DNA of 64,000 bases from Bacillus oleivorans (GCF_900207585.1 NZ_OAOP01000003.1:408051-472050), one strand, 5' to 3'; positions 1 through 9,046 are shown, counted from the first letter of the stretch. Numbers and translations: made by a program. Notes: a model not told the origin generated them from the sequence alone.

Positions 1-3000
1 TCTGCCCTCAAGCGAATTCCCTTTCCAATAAAGTTCGACGCGGTCATTTTCGTCTAAGGACTCGTCAACGGTAACATCAAAACGATGATAAGGGAATTGG
101 GTTTCAGAATCTGAAATTAAATAGCTCCCGTCTGCCTTAGAGACAAGCTGTATATCCTCTGAGGTAAAAGCTTGTTCTCCTTCTGGAACCATTTGCAGCG
201 GCGGCTCAAACTCTGTTGCATGTTTAAATCCTTTTACATGTACGTCAGTACTCAGGTCATACTTATATCCTTTGTAAAAAGTAACATCTAACTTATCGTT
301 TGTTGGATCAGTAACCTTTACCTGTAATTTCGGATCACCATCGACTATCGAATGATTAGCTGGTGACACAACTTCAGGCTGACTTGGGTTTTCATCTGCA
401 ACCGAAAACTCAACACGCGTCTCTTGTTGATTTCCCGCTTTATCAAAAGCTGTGATCAGCAGTTCGTGTTCACCTGGAATCAGCTCCGCGGAAGATGTTT
501 CAAGTGGTACTTGAATATCTTTACCGTCTAGTAAAACCTTGTAGCTGTCAACACCCGAAAGTTTATCCTTTACATCAACATCAATGGAAAAGGCGCCTTT
601 GTATTCCTTTCCTTCCTTCAGGCTAGTTTTGACAGTCGGTGCTGTATTATCTACTACTAGCTCAGAACTAACCTCTTCGTCTTTATCCTGAACCATCACT
701 ACATGTTTGCCATCTGATACAGAGGTAGTGTCCCACCTATAGGTTTTTGAGCGAGCCTCGTTTTCAGTAATCGTAAAGGTAAAATCAACAAATGGGTTCG
801 CATCATTCATTTTAAGAATTTGAGATGGGTCACTGTATGAAGGATCCTTGATAATAGTTCCATCAGCAAGCACCAAGCGAACATTTTTCAAATCAAAATC
901 ATCGCGATTTTCGGCAGAATCTAAATCAAACGGTGATGCTTTATTTCCTGTACGAACGGTAATGACTGTTTCTCCAACTGCCAGCCGTTCAGGTTCAATA
1001 GGAATGCTAAAGGTTTTCCACTGTGTTAACCAATCATCATCCATGGTGTATAGAACTTCTTCCCCCATCGTTACTGCGTTTTGGAAATACGTGTTGAGAC
1101 CATTTACTTCAAAAGCAAAATAAGCAGTATGCTCTACCGATTGGTACAACCCTTCCGTAACCTCATTACCATCAATGAACATTTTAATGTCATCGGGAGC
1201 ATCTGTTGCTGATGTAGCCTTGAGTTCCTTTTCACCGCGCAGGATTTCATCACTTTTTACATTTAATCTAAGGCTAGAGGAATCGAGTTCATTCGTAATC
1301 GTTACTCGATAGGTATCACTTGTGACCTCTGTGCTGCCATCAGAAACTACCAAATAATAATCAACAAATTGATTCCCAATTAAATCAGGGGAATAGATCA
1401 TATGATGATATAGCAAATCATCGTAATTCTCTTGTAAAATCGCTTCTCTATATGTGTCTTGGTTATCAACTTTATAAAATAAACGAACTGATTTTACTTC
1501 CTTATCGTCAGTTACATTAGCAGTGATATCGATATTGTCCTTTTGATTCACCTCTGTTACGTTTGTTAGGTTTTCAATGGTTGGCGGCACAGTGTCTTCT
1601 TCCGAATGAACTGGCTCGCTTGGAACCTGGAAGCCCTCAACCCTTCCTGGTGTAGCATCTAGGATGCCAATCTTTTTACCAACTGTTGATTTATCAGTGG
1701 GGTACCCGAAAACAATCCCTTTATTTGCAAACGTATCATCCACATTTGGTTCGTCATTGTAATAAGAAACAGAAATTTCTTTATGTGTATTGGTTCCAAT
1801 CACAAGCCCGCGCATACTGCCATTTGCCATACCGTCACTGTAGATTCGGACTATATCTTCATTTTCGACTAAGCTTGATCCGTAGTTTGCGTTAAAATCT
1901 GCAACTGTTTGCTCCCTGTTTTGCGTATTGATAATCCAAAGCACGAGCGTTTCTCCAGCCGGGATTACCACTTCTTCGGGATCTGAGGGCCAAACCACAT
2001 CTGTAGCTGGATCGGTTCCATATCGATAATACATTTTATAATCTTTAAAATTGATTGCTTGATCACTGTTATTATAGATTTCAATAAATTCATAGCCATC
2101 AGCCGTTCCGACATTTGTGGTATCAGGTACAATCTCTGTAACTAGTAAATAAGGAATACTTGTAAAATCAACCTCTGGCTGAACTACCTGAATCGTATAT
2201 TCATCTGTAGTGGTGAAGTTCACACCATCTGATGCTTCAATAAAGTACACAATAGGTTCATACACATGAAAACTTGGAATTTCTGCCATATATGTTTCGC
2301 CATTAGGACTCATTGGTATCGATGTAAAATCAAGGTCACTCTCTTTTTTATAATGAAGCGTAACTACTGGGACAGCGACGTTGTCTGTCACTCTTGCTTC
2401 AATCTGGATTGAGGTTAATGGCTGGCTGCTAGTGATTGGAGTATGTGTAATGACAGGAGCTTCGACGTCCTTTGGCTGATCGGGTAAAGTTACCGGCGTT
2501 TCTGGTACTTGAATGGCTTCAATGGTACTAGGAGTTGGTAACGTTAAGACTTGATGCTTGACCATTTCAGTACCTGTTGTTGGATACTTGTATTCTACAA
2601 CGGCACCTGTATTATCTGTTTCACCGGACAGATAGCTTGCTGAAATCACTTCAGCACCAGTATGGTCTTTTATGACAATAGCCCGATTTCCCCCATTGGC
2701 GAATCCCGGAAACACATCGTTAAATTGAACGACCTGCTCCTCCGATAATTCTGTTCCAAAGTTTGCGTTGAAGTCTGAAAGTGTCTTGTTCCCATTATTA
2801 AACCAAAATACAAGTGTCTCTTGGGGTTCAATTGTTGTCACTGGGATTTGAAAAGATAACTCATTTCCTGTATCTGTATACCGATAGATAAATGAGTAAT
2901 TCGTTAAATTTAGTGGTTGATTTGTATTATTGTACAGCTCAAAATACTCATAATAATCAGTTCCGGATCCTTGTGAGTTTGGTGATATTTCCGTAATTAA

Positions 3001-3639
3001 GAGATGTGGCAGACTATTATAATCCACTCCATCTTCCTGAGAAACGGTTACTTCAAATGGGTTGCCTTCTGGGTAGATGATTTCGCTATCCGGTTGGCTA
3101 ACAGTAATATAGTATTTTAAAGTGTCTGTTATAAGCTGATCTTTAGTGACAACAGCCTGGTACGATGATCCTTCCACTAGATTCATAGGAATGGTGTGAA
3201 ATCCTTCATCTGGTGATGTTTGATAATGAAGTGCAGCAGTGAATTCGGCAGCATTCGTAATCTCAGCAGCAATCACAACATCTTCTGAAGCTTTTACTTC
3301 TGTAATAGGAGTGTGCTGAATAACAGGAGAACCTTTGTCCTCCTCTGTCGCTATTTCAAGCTCAGAATCTTTCTCATCTTTTGGAGCAGAGTCATTAATG
3401 GTAGACTGTGATGCCTCTTTAGATGTTTCCTCTGGAGTCGTTGTCCCATCAGAACTTGGAGCAGCAGTTGTGTCTTCTTCTGGTTGTGGAGTAGAGTTAG
3501 TGGTTGTAGAAGATGTATGATTCTCTGCAAAGACTAATCTTGAGTTACTTGTAAAACTAACATTTGAAAGTAAGATTGCTAGAATAAATAAAAATATCAT
3601 CCCTTTTTTTAATTTGTTTCTCATTCGTTTCCCTCTCAT
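1..3639 (-). CDS. Large secreted multidomain protein with two lamin-tail-like domains (C-terminus outside window)
   Basis: An open reading frame of 1213 codons without a stop runs off the window edge, so the protein is truncated only by the window. The start at 3639 has AGGAGG five bases upstream. Residues 1-38 form a signal peptide (basic N-terminus, hydrophobic core, likely cut after VFA). A Ser/Thr/Glu/Pro-rich linker follows to about residue 105. Two copies of a lamin-tail-like domain (LITEI/LVTEI start, then YEYFELYNN or YEFIEIYNN, then TLVFW/TLVLW) lie near residues 205-345 and 493-650. They are interleaved with Ig/FN3-like modules that start with APVITHTPI or PPTIENL. A further bacterial Ig-like module (NTAPTVKTSLKEG) lies near residue 1000. 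No catalytic domain is visible in the window. From family knowledge such proteins often end in a metallophosphoesterase or nuclease domain, which is inference here. It is probably wall-associated or extracellular. Confidence 0.8.
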   Translation of the reverse strand, partial: MRGKRMRNKLKKGMIFLFILAILLSNVSFTSNSRLVFAENHTSSTTTNSTPQPEEDTTAAPSSDGTTTPEETSKEASQSTINDSAPKDEKDSELEIATEEDKGSPVIQHTPITEVKASEDVVIAAEITNAAEFTAALHYQTSPDEGFHTIPMNLVEGSSYQAVVTKDQLITDTLKYYITVSQPDSEIIYPEGNPFEVTVSQEDGVDYNSLPHLLITEISPNSQGSGTDYYEYFELYNNTNQPLNLTNYSFIYRYTDTGNELSFQIPVTTIEPQETLVFWFNNGNKTLSDFNANFGTELSEEQVVQFNDVFPGFANGGNRAIVIKDHTGAEVISASYLSGETDNTGAVVEYKYPTTGTEMVKHQVLTLPTPSTIEAIQVPETPVTLPDQPKDVEAPVITHTPITSSQPLTSIQIEARVTDNVAVPVVTLHYKKESDLDFTSIPMSPNGETYMAEIPSFHVYEPIVYFIEASDGVNFTTTDEYTIQVVQPEVDFTSIPYLLVTEIVPDTTNVGTADGYEFIEIYNNSDQAINFKDYKMYYRYGTDPATDVVWPSDPEEVVIPAGETLVLWIINTQNREQTVADFNANYGSSLVENEDIVRIYSDGMANGSMRGLVIGTNTHKEISVSYYNDEPNVDDTFANKGIVFGYPTDKSTVGKKIGILDATPGRVEGFQVPSEPVHSEEDTVPPTIENLTNVTEVNQKDNIDITANVTDDKEVKSVRLFYKVDNQDTYREAILQENYDDLLYHHMIYSPDLIGNQFVDYYLVVSDGSTEVTSDTYRVTITNELDSSSLRLNVKSDEILRGEKELKATSATDAPDDIKMFIDGNEVTEGLYQSVEHTAYFAFEVNGLNTYFQNAVTMGEEVLYTMDDDWLTQWKTFSIPIEPERLAVGETVITVRTGNKASPFDLDSAENRDDFDLKNVRLVLADGTIIKDPSYSDPSQILKMNDANPFVDFTFTITENEARSKTYRWDTTSVSDGKHVVMVQDKDEEVSSELVVDNTAPTVKTSLKEGKEYKGAFSIDVDVKDKLSGVDSYKVLLDGKDIQVPLETSSAELIPGEHELLITAFDKAGNQQETRVEFSVADENPSQPEVVSPANHSIVDGDPKLQVKVTDPTNDKLDVTFYKGYKYDLSTDVHVKGFKHATEFEPPLQMVPEGEQAFTSEDIQLVSKADGSYLISDSETQFPYHRFDVTVDESLDENDRVELYWKGNSLEGR

Positions 3640-3784
3640 ACGGACCTCCTGTTTATGTATAAGCTTTTAAATTTAATCTTATATGTAGTCTATTAATAGT
3701 TTGTAAACCCCATGTTAAAATGTAATAAATATGTGAGGAATGAGACAATGGACTCAAAACCTGCCAATACCGAATAAAAAATAA

Positions 3785-3953
3785 GGCTGTTTTCTAAATG
3801 ATTGTTACTTTTAACAGTTCATATTTAATGAAATAAGCTTAACAAGAGACCCCGCAGGCGCCATAGCGCCGAGGAGGCTCCCCTCAATCGCCCTAAGGTC
3901 CGCGAAGTGTATTTCAACTGCGGTGTTTAACAACAAAACATATGAAAACAGCC
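3785..3953. repeat. Inverted-repeat intergenic element (169 bp)
   Basis: Perfect 10-bp termini GGCTGTTTTC (3785-3794) and GAAAACAGCC (3944-3953) bound the element, and looser complementarity continues inward (about 25 bp). The interior has a GC-rich segment (GACCCCGCAGGCGCC...GGCGC-type inverted motifs near 3849-3880) that contrasts with the AT-rich flanks. From memory, elements with these ends and this GAGGAGGCTC core are dispersed between genes in many Bacillaceae. No reading frame is present. It occupies most of the 3640-4068 gap, and I see nothing else there. Confidence 0.6.
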
Positions 3954-4068
3954 AAAAATAAAAACAGAGTCCAAATATAGTACAGGTATGAAATTCTTTC
4001 CTCTTGGTCTAATTTTCATTTTTTCGCTTACAATGATAAAAGAGCATGTACAAAAGGGGGGACAGGCG

Positions 4069-5334
4069 ATGTCTAAAAAATGGGGAGTCCGGGGGATTCT
4101 TCTTTACATTTTGTTTGGATTGCTGATGTTTGCTTATTTATTTTACTGGGCTGATCATACGATACCAGAAAGTTTGCGGGGAAGTGTAGCCGATCCATCG
4201 ACCTTCATGACAGAGCGTGAACTAGTTTTATCAGAGGAATATTCGAAAATCCGCTATTTGCTAAGCTTGCTCTCCACTCCGTATGAATGGTTATTTTATC
4301 TGCTTGTCTTAGTGACGGGTGCTTCTCTGTTAATGGAGAAATCCGCCGAAAAAATATCTAAATATCATGCAGTTCAGTCAGCCGTCTACGTTTTTTATTT
4401 ATCGATTCTCTCTTTTATCGCAATCTTTCCTTTTCAATATTTAAGCCATCGTTTCTCAGTTGAGTATGGGATTTCAAACCAGACATTTTCAGCCTGGATG
4501 AAGGATGAAATGCTTGATTTCTGGTTAGGCTTTTTGACCACTTTTATTATTGTCGCCGCCATTTATTGGCTAATGAAAAAAAGTCCGAAACGCTGGTGGC
4601 TCTATGCCTGGCTTTTCTTCGTTCCGTACGCAACCTTTTTTGTTTTTATTCAGCCGATTGTGATAGACCCGCTGTACAATGACTTTATGTCTTTACAAGA
4701 TAAAGAGTTAGAAAAAGAAATCCTACAGCTGGCCGATCAGGCTGACATTCCGGCAGAACATGTGTATCAGGTGAATATGTCGGAAGAAACCAATGCAATG
4801 AACGCCTATGTAAATGGGATCGGAGCAAGCTCAAGAATTGTGCTATGGGATACGACTTTACAGCAACTCTCAAAGGATGAAATATTGGTGATAATGGCGC
4901 ATGAAATGGCACACTATGTTAAAAAACATCTCTATTTTGGTCTAGCTGGCTATTTAGGCTTGTCTTTGGTTGGATTATGGATTCTGTCTAAGCTTGTGAA
5001 GCGTTGGGGGGAACAATATAAAGACACTCTTAAAATTTCAGGCTGGAACCGTCTGAGTTCACTCCCGTTATTATTTGCTTTGCTTTCATTCATGCTGTTT
5101 GCGGCAAGCCCTATTTCTAATGCCGTTTCCCGATATTCGGAAGCTAGTGCTGACCAGTATGCGCTAGAATTGACAAAAGACCCGGATGCAGCCATCTCAA
5201 CCTTTCAAAAGCTGACGAAAGCAGGTTTAAGTCAAGTTCAGCCTCCTTTATTAATTAAATGGTTTTACTATACACATCCTACGATGCTAGAACGTCTTAT
5301 AATGATTCAGGATTTTAGAACGTCTGAAAATTAA
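4069..5334 (+). CDS. yhfN: M48 (Ste24-type) membrane zinc metalloprotease
   Basis: This is a 421-residue integral membrane protein of the CAAX-protease-1/Ste24 type. The zinc motif HEMAH is at residues 278-282, and the third ligand is probably E355 in SRYSEASADQYAL, the expected downstream ExxxD box. Several hydrophobic segments (about residues 10-27, 72-88, 105-122, 152-168, 178-196, 288-305, 328-345) agree with a multi-pass topology with the active site at the membrane face. I chose the ATG at 4069 because a GGGGG stretch precedes it by about eight bases. An in-frame ATG at 3988 lacks a ribosome binding site. B. subtilis YhfN is of similar length and lies upstream of the comK area. It probably degrades membrane or secreted peptides; the substrate is unknown. 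Confidence 0.85.
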   Translation: MSKKWGVRGILLYILFGLLMFAYLFYWADHTIPESLRGSVADPSTFMTERELVLSEEYSKIRYLLSLLSTPYEWLFYLLVLVTGASLLMEKSAEKISKYHAVQSAVYVFYLSILSFIAIFPFQYLSHRFSVEYGISNQTFSAWMKDEMLDFWLGFLTTFIIVAAIYWLMKKSPKRWWLYAWLFFVPYATFFVFIQPIVIDPLYNDFMSLQDKELEKEILQLADQADIPAEHVYQVNMSEETNAMNAYVNGIGASSRIVLWDTTLQQLSKDEILVIMAHEMAHYVKKHLYFGLAGYLGLSLVGLWILSKLVKRWGEQYKDTLKISGWNRLSSLPLLFALLSFMLFAASPISNAVSRYSEASADQYALELTKDPDAAISTFQKLTKAGLSQVQPPLLIKWFYYTHPTMLERLIMIQDFRTSEN

Positions 5335-5335
5335 A

Positions 5336-5392
5336 ATGCAAAAGGCTGTCTGCTTACCGGAAATACCCCGATGGCATGACAGCCTTTTGCAT
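5336..5392. terminator. Bidirectional terminator between yhfN and yhzC
   Basis: ATGCAAAAGGCTGTC (5336-5350) pairs perfectly with GACAGCCTTTTGCAT (5378-5392). The stem carries A/T runs on both sides, so it can end transcription from both convergent genes. Confidence 0.75.
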
Positions 5393-5408
5393 GAAGGGTT
5401 ATAAGATT

Positions 5409-5648
5409 TTAAGAATGGAGAACACTTTGGAGTTTTTTATATTCTTTTGCTTTTTTATGAAAGGTTCTGATGTCTCCCTGTTCTAAAGCCTTATCGATCT
5501 CAGACATCAGCCTGTCCGATTGGAACTGTAGGAATGCTTCGAAGAAGAGTGACTCAATGTACAAGTCTAACACATATTGGCCATTTGGCTTTAAAGGTAC
5601 TAAGGCACCAGCTTTGGATGAGTCAGAATACGATTTTCTTTGAGTCAT
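5409..5648 (-). CDS. yhzC: IDEAL-domain small protein, YhzC-like
   Basis: A 79-residue protein whose C-terminal half (SEIDKALEQGDIRTFHKKA, residues 49-67) matches the IDEAL-type motif (hydrophobic-D-x-AL-x-x-GD-x-x-F). The N-terminal part is basic and hydrophilic. It is divergent from comK, exactly where B. subtilis carries yhzC. The GGAGTGAT upstream of the ATG is an acceptable ribosome binding site. The function is unknown. The domain is thought to mediate protein-protein contact in Firmicutes, and a role linked to competence is only suggested by position. Confidence 0.75.
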   Translation of the reverse strand: MTQRKSYSDSSKAGALVPLKPNGQYVLDLYIESLFFEAFLQFQSDRLMSEIDKALEQGDIRTFHKKAKEYKKLQSVLHS

Positions 5649-5674
5649 TTTATATCACTCCAACTCTTTTTCTT

Positions 5675-5703
5675 AGTATATGGCACCCTAAAAAAAATAA
5701 CAA
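5675..5703 (-). promoter_or_regulatory. Sigma-A promoter of yhzC
   Basis: Read on the minus strand: -35 TTGTTA (5703-5698), 17-bp spacer, -10 TATACT (5680-5675), about 27 bases before the ATG at 5648. Confidence 0.55.
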
Positions 5704-5753
5704 CTAATAATTCTAAAAATTTAAATAATTAATGTACCAATTTTTGAAAATAT

Positions 5754-5783
5754 TTGTACAAATTTACAATTATATGGTATTAT
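5754..5783 (+). promoter_or_regulatory. comK promoter
   Basis: -35 TTGTAC (5754-5759), 18-bp spacer, extended -10 TGG-TATTAT (5778-5783), 30 bases before the TTG start. The upstream 60 bases are strongly A/T-rich, as expected for ComK autoregulation. I could not find an exact AAAA-N5-TTTT pair of ComK boxes. Confidence 0.5.
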
Positions 5784-5812
5784 AGTCACAAATTGAAAGG
5801 AGATGAAACAAT

Positions 5813-6382
5813 TTGAATAAAAGCCAGAAACTGAAAACGGAATATGAGATCCGACCGGACACAATGGCGATTATCCCTCATACATATGGATCTAAAACAT
5901 TTTCAATGGTAAAGGAAACGACCGATTCATTTATTGTTCCAAAGAAACCCCTCGAGATTATAAAAGAAAGCTGTGGGTATTTTGGCTCAAGTTATCCAGG
6001 CAGGAAGGAAGGCACAAAACAGTTAATGTCGATTACTCATAAAGCTCCTGTCGCTATCGATCCCTATCATTTTATTTATTTTTTCCCTACTCATTCCCCA
6101 TCACGAGAACAATGCTCTTGGATTTCCCTGCTGCATGTATTGCATTTCTCTGAAACAAATCAAAATGACACAGATGTTAAATTCGTCAATAATGAGGTTG
6201 TAACTATTCCCACGTCAATTGATGCATTTAGAAGCCAGCTGTTTAGAACCTCCTTTTTGATGGTTCGTTTTATACAGCGAATGGACCTTCCCAGTAAAAA
6301 ATGGTTTATGATCCCGCCAAAAGTTGAGAACGGACAAGCCTTTGAGGAACCGCTTTTTATTAACAGCTTATTTAATAGATAG
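5813..6382 (+). CDS. comK: Competence transcription factor ComK
   Basis: This 189-residue protein is the minor-groove-binding activator of the late competence (DNA uptake) genes and of its own promoter. Diagnostic blocks include KPLEIIKESCGYFGSSYPGR (residues 45-64) and the segments ITHKAPVAIDP, FFPTHSPSREQCSWISL and SIDAFRSQLFRT, which align with B. subtilis ComK over its length. The start is TTG at 5813, nine bases after AAAGGAG; no better start exists. The reading frame is intact, with no frameshift or stop. It lies between divergent yhzC and convergent yhjD, with which it overlaps by 15 bases at the 3' ends. The C-terminus (EEPLFINSLFNR) is short compared with B. subtilis. Whether the strain is competent depends on com operons outside the window. 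Confidence 0.95.
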   Translation: MNKSQKLKTEYEIRPDTMAIIPHTYGSKTFSMVKETTDSFIVPKKPLEIIKESCGYFGSSYPGRKEGTKQLMSITHKAPVAIDPYHFIYFFPTHSPSREQCSWISLLHVLHFSETNQNDTDVKFVNNEVVTIPTSIDAFRSQLFRTSFLMVRFIQRMDLPSKKWFMIPPKVENGQAFEEPLFINSLFNR

Positions 6383-6769
6383 TGAGTCTCCCTCATCCTT
6401 GTTGTCCAGCACTACTTTTACACCCAGAAAATATTTTGTAATAAGCTCTTGAACTTTGTTGCGGATTCTCGGATTGAAATAATTATGATATTCCTCATAG
6501 CCCTTGTACAGAAAAAGGTACGTGGTAAACGATTCGTCCCTCTTTGATTCTTGCACACTTATATTTTGCTGCCTTAAATACTTTTTCACTTCACGCAAAT
6601 CTTTTTGCACTATAATCATTTTTTTCTCAAGCAGCTCTTGGTATGGCTTCTTAAGCTTTACAGAACTTTTATTAATGGCCATTAAATCTCTCTCAAAAAT
6701 GGTCAAGACCATTGGTAAATAAATCGCATATTCTATGATGTCACGGTCATGGTCTGGGATTTTTGTCAT
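6368..6769 (-). CDS. yhjD: YhjD-like protein of unknown function
   Basis: A 133-residue soluble, charged protein, largely helical by composition (DRDIIEYAIYLPMVLTIFERDL, then LKKPYQELLEKKMIIVQKDL). It ends in a segment with YLFLYKGYEEYHNYFNPRIR. The ATG at 6769 follows AGGTGG; an upstream TTG at 6784 overlaps that site and is rejected. It is convergent with comK, overlapping its stop, and occupies the yhjD position of the B. subtilis comK-yhjD-yhjE-sipV order. No enzymatic motif was recognised. Confidence 0.65.
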   Translation of the reverse strand: MTKIPDHDRDIIEYAIYLPMVLTIFERDLMAINKSSVKLKKPYQELLEKKMIIVQKDLREVKKYLRQQNISVQESKRDESFTTYLFLYKGYEEYHNYFNPRIRNKVQELITKYFLGVKVVLDNKDEGDSLSIK

Positions 6770-6804
6770 ATGCCCACCTCTCAAGGGAACATTTGTTCGT
6801 ATAT

Positions 6805-6834
6805 ATCATACATGAAAGACGAGATGGTTTGCAA
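6805..6834 (-). promoter_or_regulatory. Probable sigma-A promoter of yhjD
   Basis: Minus strand: -35 TTGCAA (6834-6829), 18-bp spacer, -10 TATGAT (6810-6805), about 35 bases before the start codon. Confidence 0.45.
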
Positions 6835-6958
6835 GTTTTGTTATCTTCATTGTTCCCTAAAAAAATAACAAAATTTTTAAAATGGAGAAGGGAAATTTAT
6901 TTTGATTGTCGAAATAAATGGAGAGTAATACATCAGGAATAAGAGAGGATGAAGGGAA

Positions 6959-8959
6959 ATGACAGAAAAACGCGGCATTCGCCCAGAAGATTTATATAAG
7001 CTAAAATCGGTAACTGACCCAAGGCTATCGCCAAATGGGAAAAATCTTGTGTATGTAGAAACGCAGATATCTAAAGAGAAAAATGATTATAGCTCTAACC
7101 TTTATTTTATCAACTTAGATCAAAAAGTACCGGTAGCCTGGACATTTGGAGATAAAAAAAATCACTCTCCACGCTGGTCGCCGAGTGGGGATGAGTTAGT
7201 CTTTGTTTCCAACAGAAGCGGAAAAAATCAACTGTACAAGCTACATCTAAATGGCGGCGAAGCTAAGCCTTTGACTGAACTGGAAAATGGGGCAAGCAAG
7301 CCAGTATGGTCAAAAGATGGGAAGAAAATCGCTTTTTCAGTAGCTTTAAAACCTGAAGAAAAATTAGGTGAAAAGCAAGAAGATGAAGAAAAAAAGAAGG
7401 ATGAAAAAGACAAAGAATTAAAACCGCTAGAAGTCGCAGAAATGAAATATAAGTCAGACGCCAGCGGCTTCCTCGACGGAAAACAAAGTCAGGTTGCAAT
7501 CCTTGATTTAGAAACTGGTGAAATCACTCAGCTGACAGAAGGCGTACATAGTCATAATGCTGAAGATTGGTCACCAGACGGAAAACAGCTTCTTATTTCC
7601 AGCAATCAGGATGAAGAGAAGGACTTTTCATTTAATCTTGATTTATATATTTATAATCTTGAAACAAGTGATAAGAAAGCTCTCACTGAAGGGAAAAAAG
7701 GAATGTTCTACGGTGCTTCCTGGTCACCAGATGGCAAGTATATTGCCTTTTTAGGAAATGAAAGGGAATATGAGAATGCTACTTTATCTAAGGTTTGGCT
7801 CTATGATGTTGAACAAAACAGCTCAAAATGTGTAACAGCTGACTGGGATGTTGCGGTAGGTGATTTTGTTGCAGCTGATTTCCAGCAGGGGGCTGTAGGG
7901 CCTGGTCTTATTTGGACAGAGGATTCAAAGGGATTCTTTTTGCAAATTTCTCATCAAGGGTCCACGCAAATCGTCCATTATTCATTAAATGGAGAAAGAG
8001 CATCCTTAACTCCAGGTAATGAGCATGTGTACGGCTTTACTGTAAATGCAGCAGGAACGTTAGGGGTAGCAGCTGTTAGCGAGCCAGCGCATCCTGGCGA
8101 CCTTTATCAATTAGATATAAAAACTGGTCATAGAGAACAGCTAACAGCAGTTAATCAAGAATTTCTAGCTGAAGTAGAGCTTGCCGCTGCAGAGTCATTC
8201 GTCTATAAAGGTGCAGAAGGCTGGGATGTACAAGGCTGGATCATGAAGCCTTTTGGCTTTAAGGAAGGCGAAAAGTACCCGTTGATTCTAGAAATTCACG
8301 GGGGACCTCATGCGATGTATGCCAATACTTTCTTTCATGAGTTTCAGGTGTTAACGGCACAAGGCTATGTTGTTTTATTTGCGAATCCAAGAGGAAGCCA
8401 TGGTTACGGTCAGCAATTTGTCAATGCGGTCAGAGGAGATTATGGCGGCAATGATTATAATGATTTGATGGCAGCTGTTGATTACGCATTAGAAACGTTT
8501 GACTTTATTGATTCGGAGCGCCTTGGTGTAACTGGCGGAAGCTATGGCGGATTTATGACCAACTGGATTGTAGGACATACCAACCGCTTTAAAGCAGCTG
8601 TCACACAGCGTTCGATTTCTAACTGGATCAGTTTCTACGGAGTTAGTGACATTGGATATTACTTTACTGAGTGGCAAATTCAGGCGGATTTGACCGATAT
8701 CGAAAAGCTTTGGAAGCATTCACCGCTTGCTTATACGGATAAAATGGAAACACCTTTATTAATTCTTCACAGCGAAAAGGATTACCGCTGCCCGATTGAA
8801 CAGGCAGAACAGCTATTTATTGCACTGAAACGTCAAAAGAAAACGACGAAGTTTATTCGCTTTCCAGAATCAAACCATGAATTATCCAGAAGCGGAAAAC
8901 CAAATTTACGAATGAAACGTTTAGAAGCGATTCGTGATTGGTTTGCAGAATATGTGTAA
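6959..8959 (+). CDS. S9 family prolyl-oligopeptidase-type serine peptidase (YuxL-like)
   Basis: A 666-residue cytoplasmic peptidase of the dipeptidyl-peptidase IV/acylaminoacyl-peptidase group. The N-terminal half is a beta-propeller with repeated WSPDGK/WSPSGD/WSKDGK motifs (residues about 35-380). A Glu/Lys-rich loop near 140-160 is probably disordered. The C-terminal alpha/beta-hydrolase domain has HGGPHAMY, the nucleophile S528 in GGSYGGF, and probable D608 (HSEKDYRCP) and H640 (ESNHELSR). There is no signal peptide. GAAGGG precedes the ATG. It probably trims oligopeptides or removes N-acylated residues. B. subtilis YuxL is the closest relative I recognise by organisation, though it is not at this locus there. 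Confidence 0.9.
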   Translation: MTEKRGIRPEDLYKLKSVTDPRLSPNGKNLVYVETQISKEKNDYSSNLYFINLDQKVPVAWTFGDKKNHSPRWSPSGDELVFVSNRSGKNQLYKLHLNGGEAKPLTELENGASKPVWSKDGKKIAFSVALKPEEKLGEKQEDEEKKKDEKDKELKPLEVAEMKYKSDASGFLDGKQSQVAILDLETGEITQLTEGVHSHNAEDWSPDGKQLLISSNQDEEKDFSFNLDLYIYNLETSDKKALTEGKKGMFYGASWSPDGKYIAFLGNEREYENATLSKVWLYDVEQNSSKCVTADWDVAVGDFVAADFQQGAVGPGLIWTEDSKGFFLQISHQGSTQIVHYSLNGERASLTPGNEHVYGFTVNAAGTLGVAAVSEPAHPGDLYQLDIKTGHREQLTAVNQEFLAEVELAAAESFVYKGAEGWDVQGWIMKPFGFKEGEKYPLILEIHGGPHAMYANTFFHEFQVLTAQGYVVLFANPRGSHGYGQQFVNAVRGDYGGNDYNDLMAAVDYALETFDFIDSERLGVTGGSYGGFMTNWIVGHTNRFKAAVTQRSISNWISFYGVSDIGYYFTEWQIQADLTDIEKLWKHSPLAYTDKMETPLLILHSEKDYRCPIEQAEQLFIALKRQKKTTKFIRFPESNHELSRSGKPNLRMKRLEAIRDWFAEYV

Positions 8960-8962
8960 TCG

Positions 8963-8995
8963 AAAAAAGCCTTGTCTAGCGGACAGGGCTTTTTT
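8963..8995 (+). terminator. Rho-independent terminator after the S9 peptidase
   Basis: AAAAAAGCCTTGTC (8963-8976) pairs with GACAGGGCTTTTTT (8982-8995), with one G-T pair, and runs into an eight-T tract. Confidence 0.85.
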
Positions 8996-9020
8996 TTAGC
9001 AGATTCTAAACAATCGGACA

Positions 9021-9046
9021 GTTTGTTTTTACAAAGAAAGGGGTAT
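9021..9046 (+). promoter_or_regulatory. Candidate sigma-B-type promoter upstream of yhjE
   Basis: GTTTGT (9021-9026), 14-bp spacer, GGGTAT (9041-9046). The -10 is a perfect match to the sigma-B consensus and the -35 matches 4 of 6. It lies 140 bases before yhjE. No convincing sigma-A pair was found in this gap. Confidence 0.35.

Noticed and set aside
848..1895. Plus-strand reading frames inside the lamin-tail gene
   Set aside because: They are antisense shadows of a long gene with clear domains and lack ribosome binding sites.
3988..4068. Upstream in-frame ATG of the M48 protease at 3988
   Set aside because: It lacks a ribosome binding site, while GGGGG lies correctly placed before the ATG at 4069.
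5700..5812. Exact ComK boxes upstream of comK
   Set aside because: A/T-rich blocks are present but I could not find two AAAA-N5-TTTT motifs with the known spacing.
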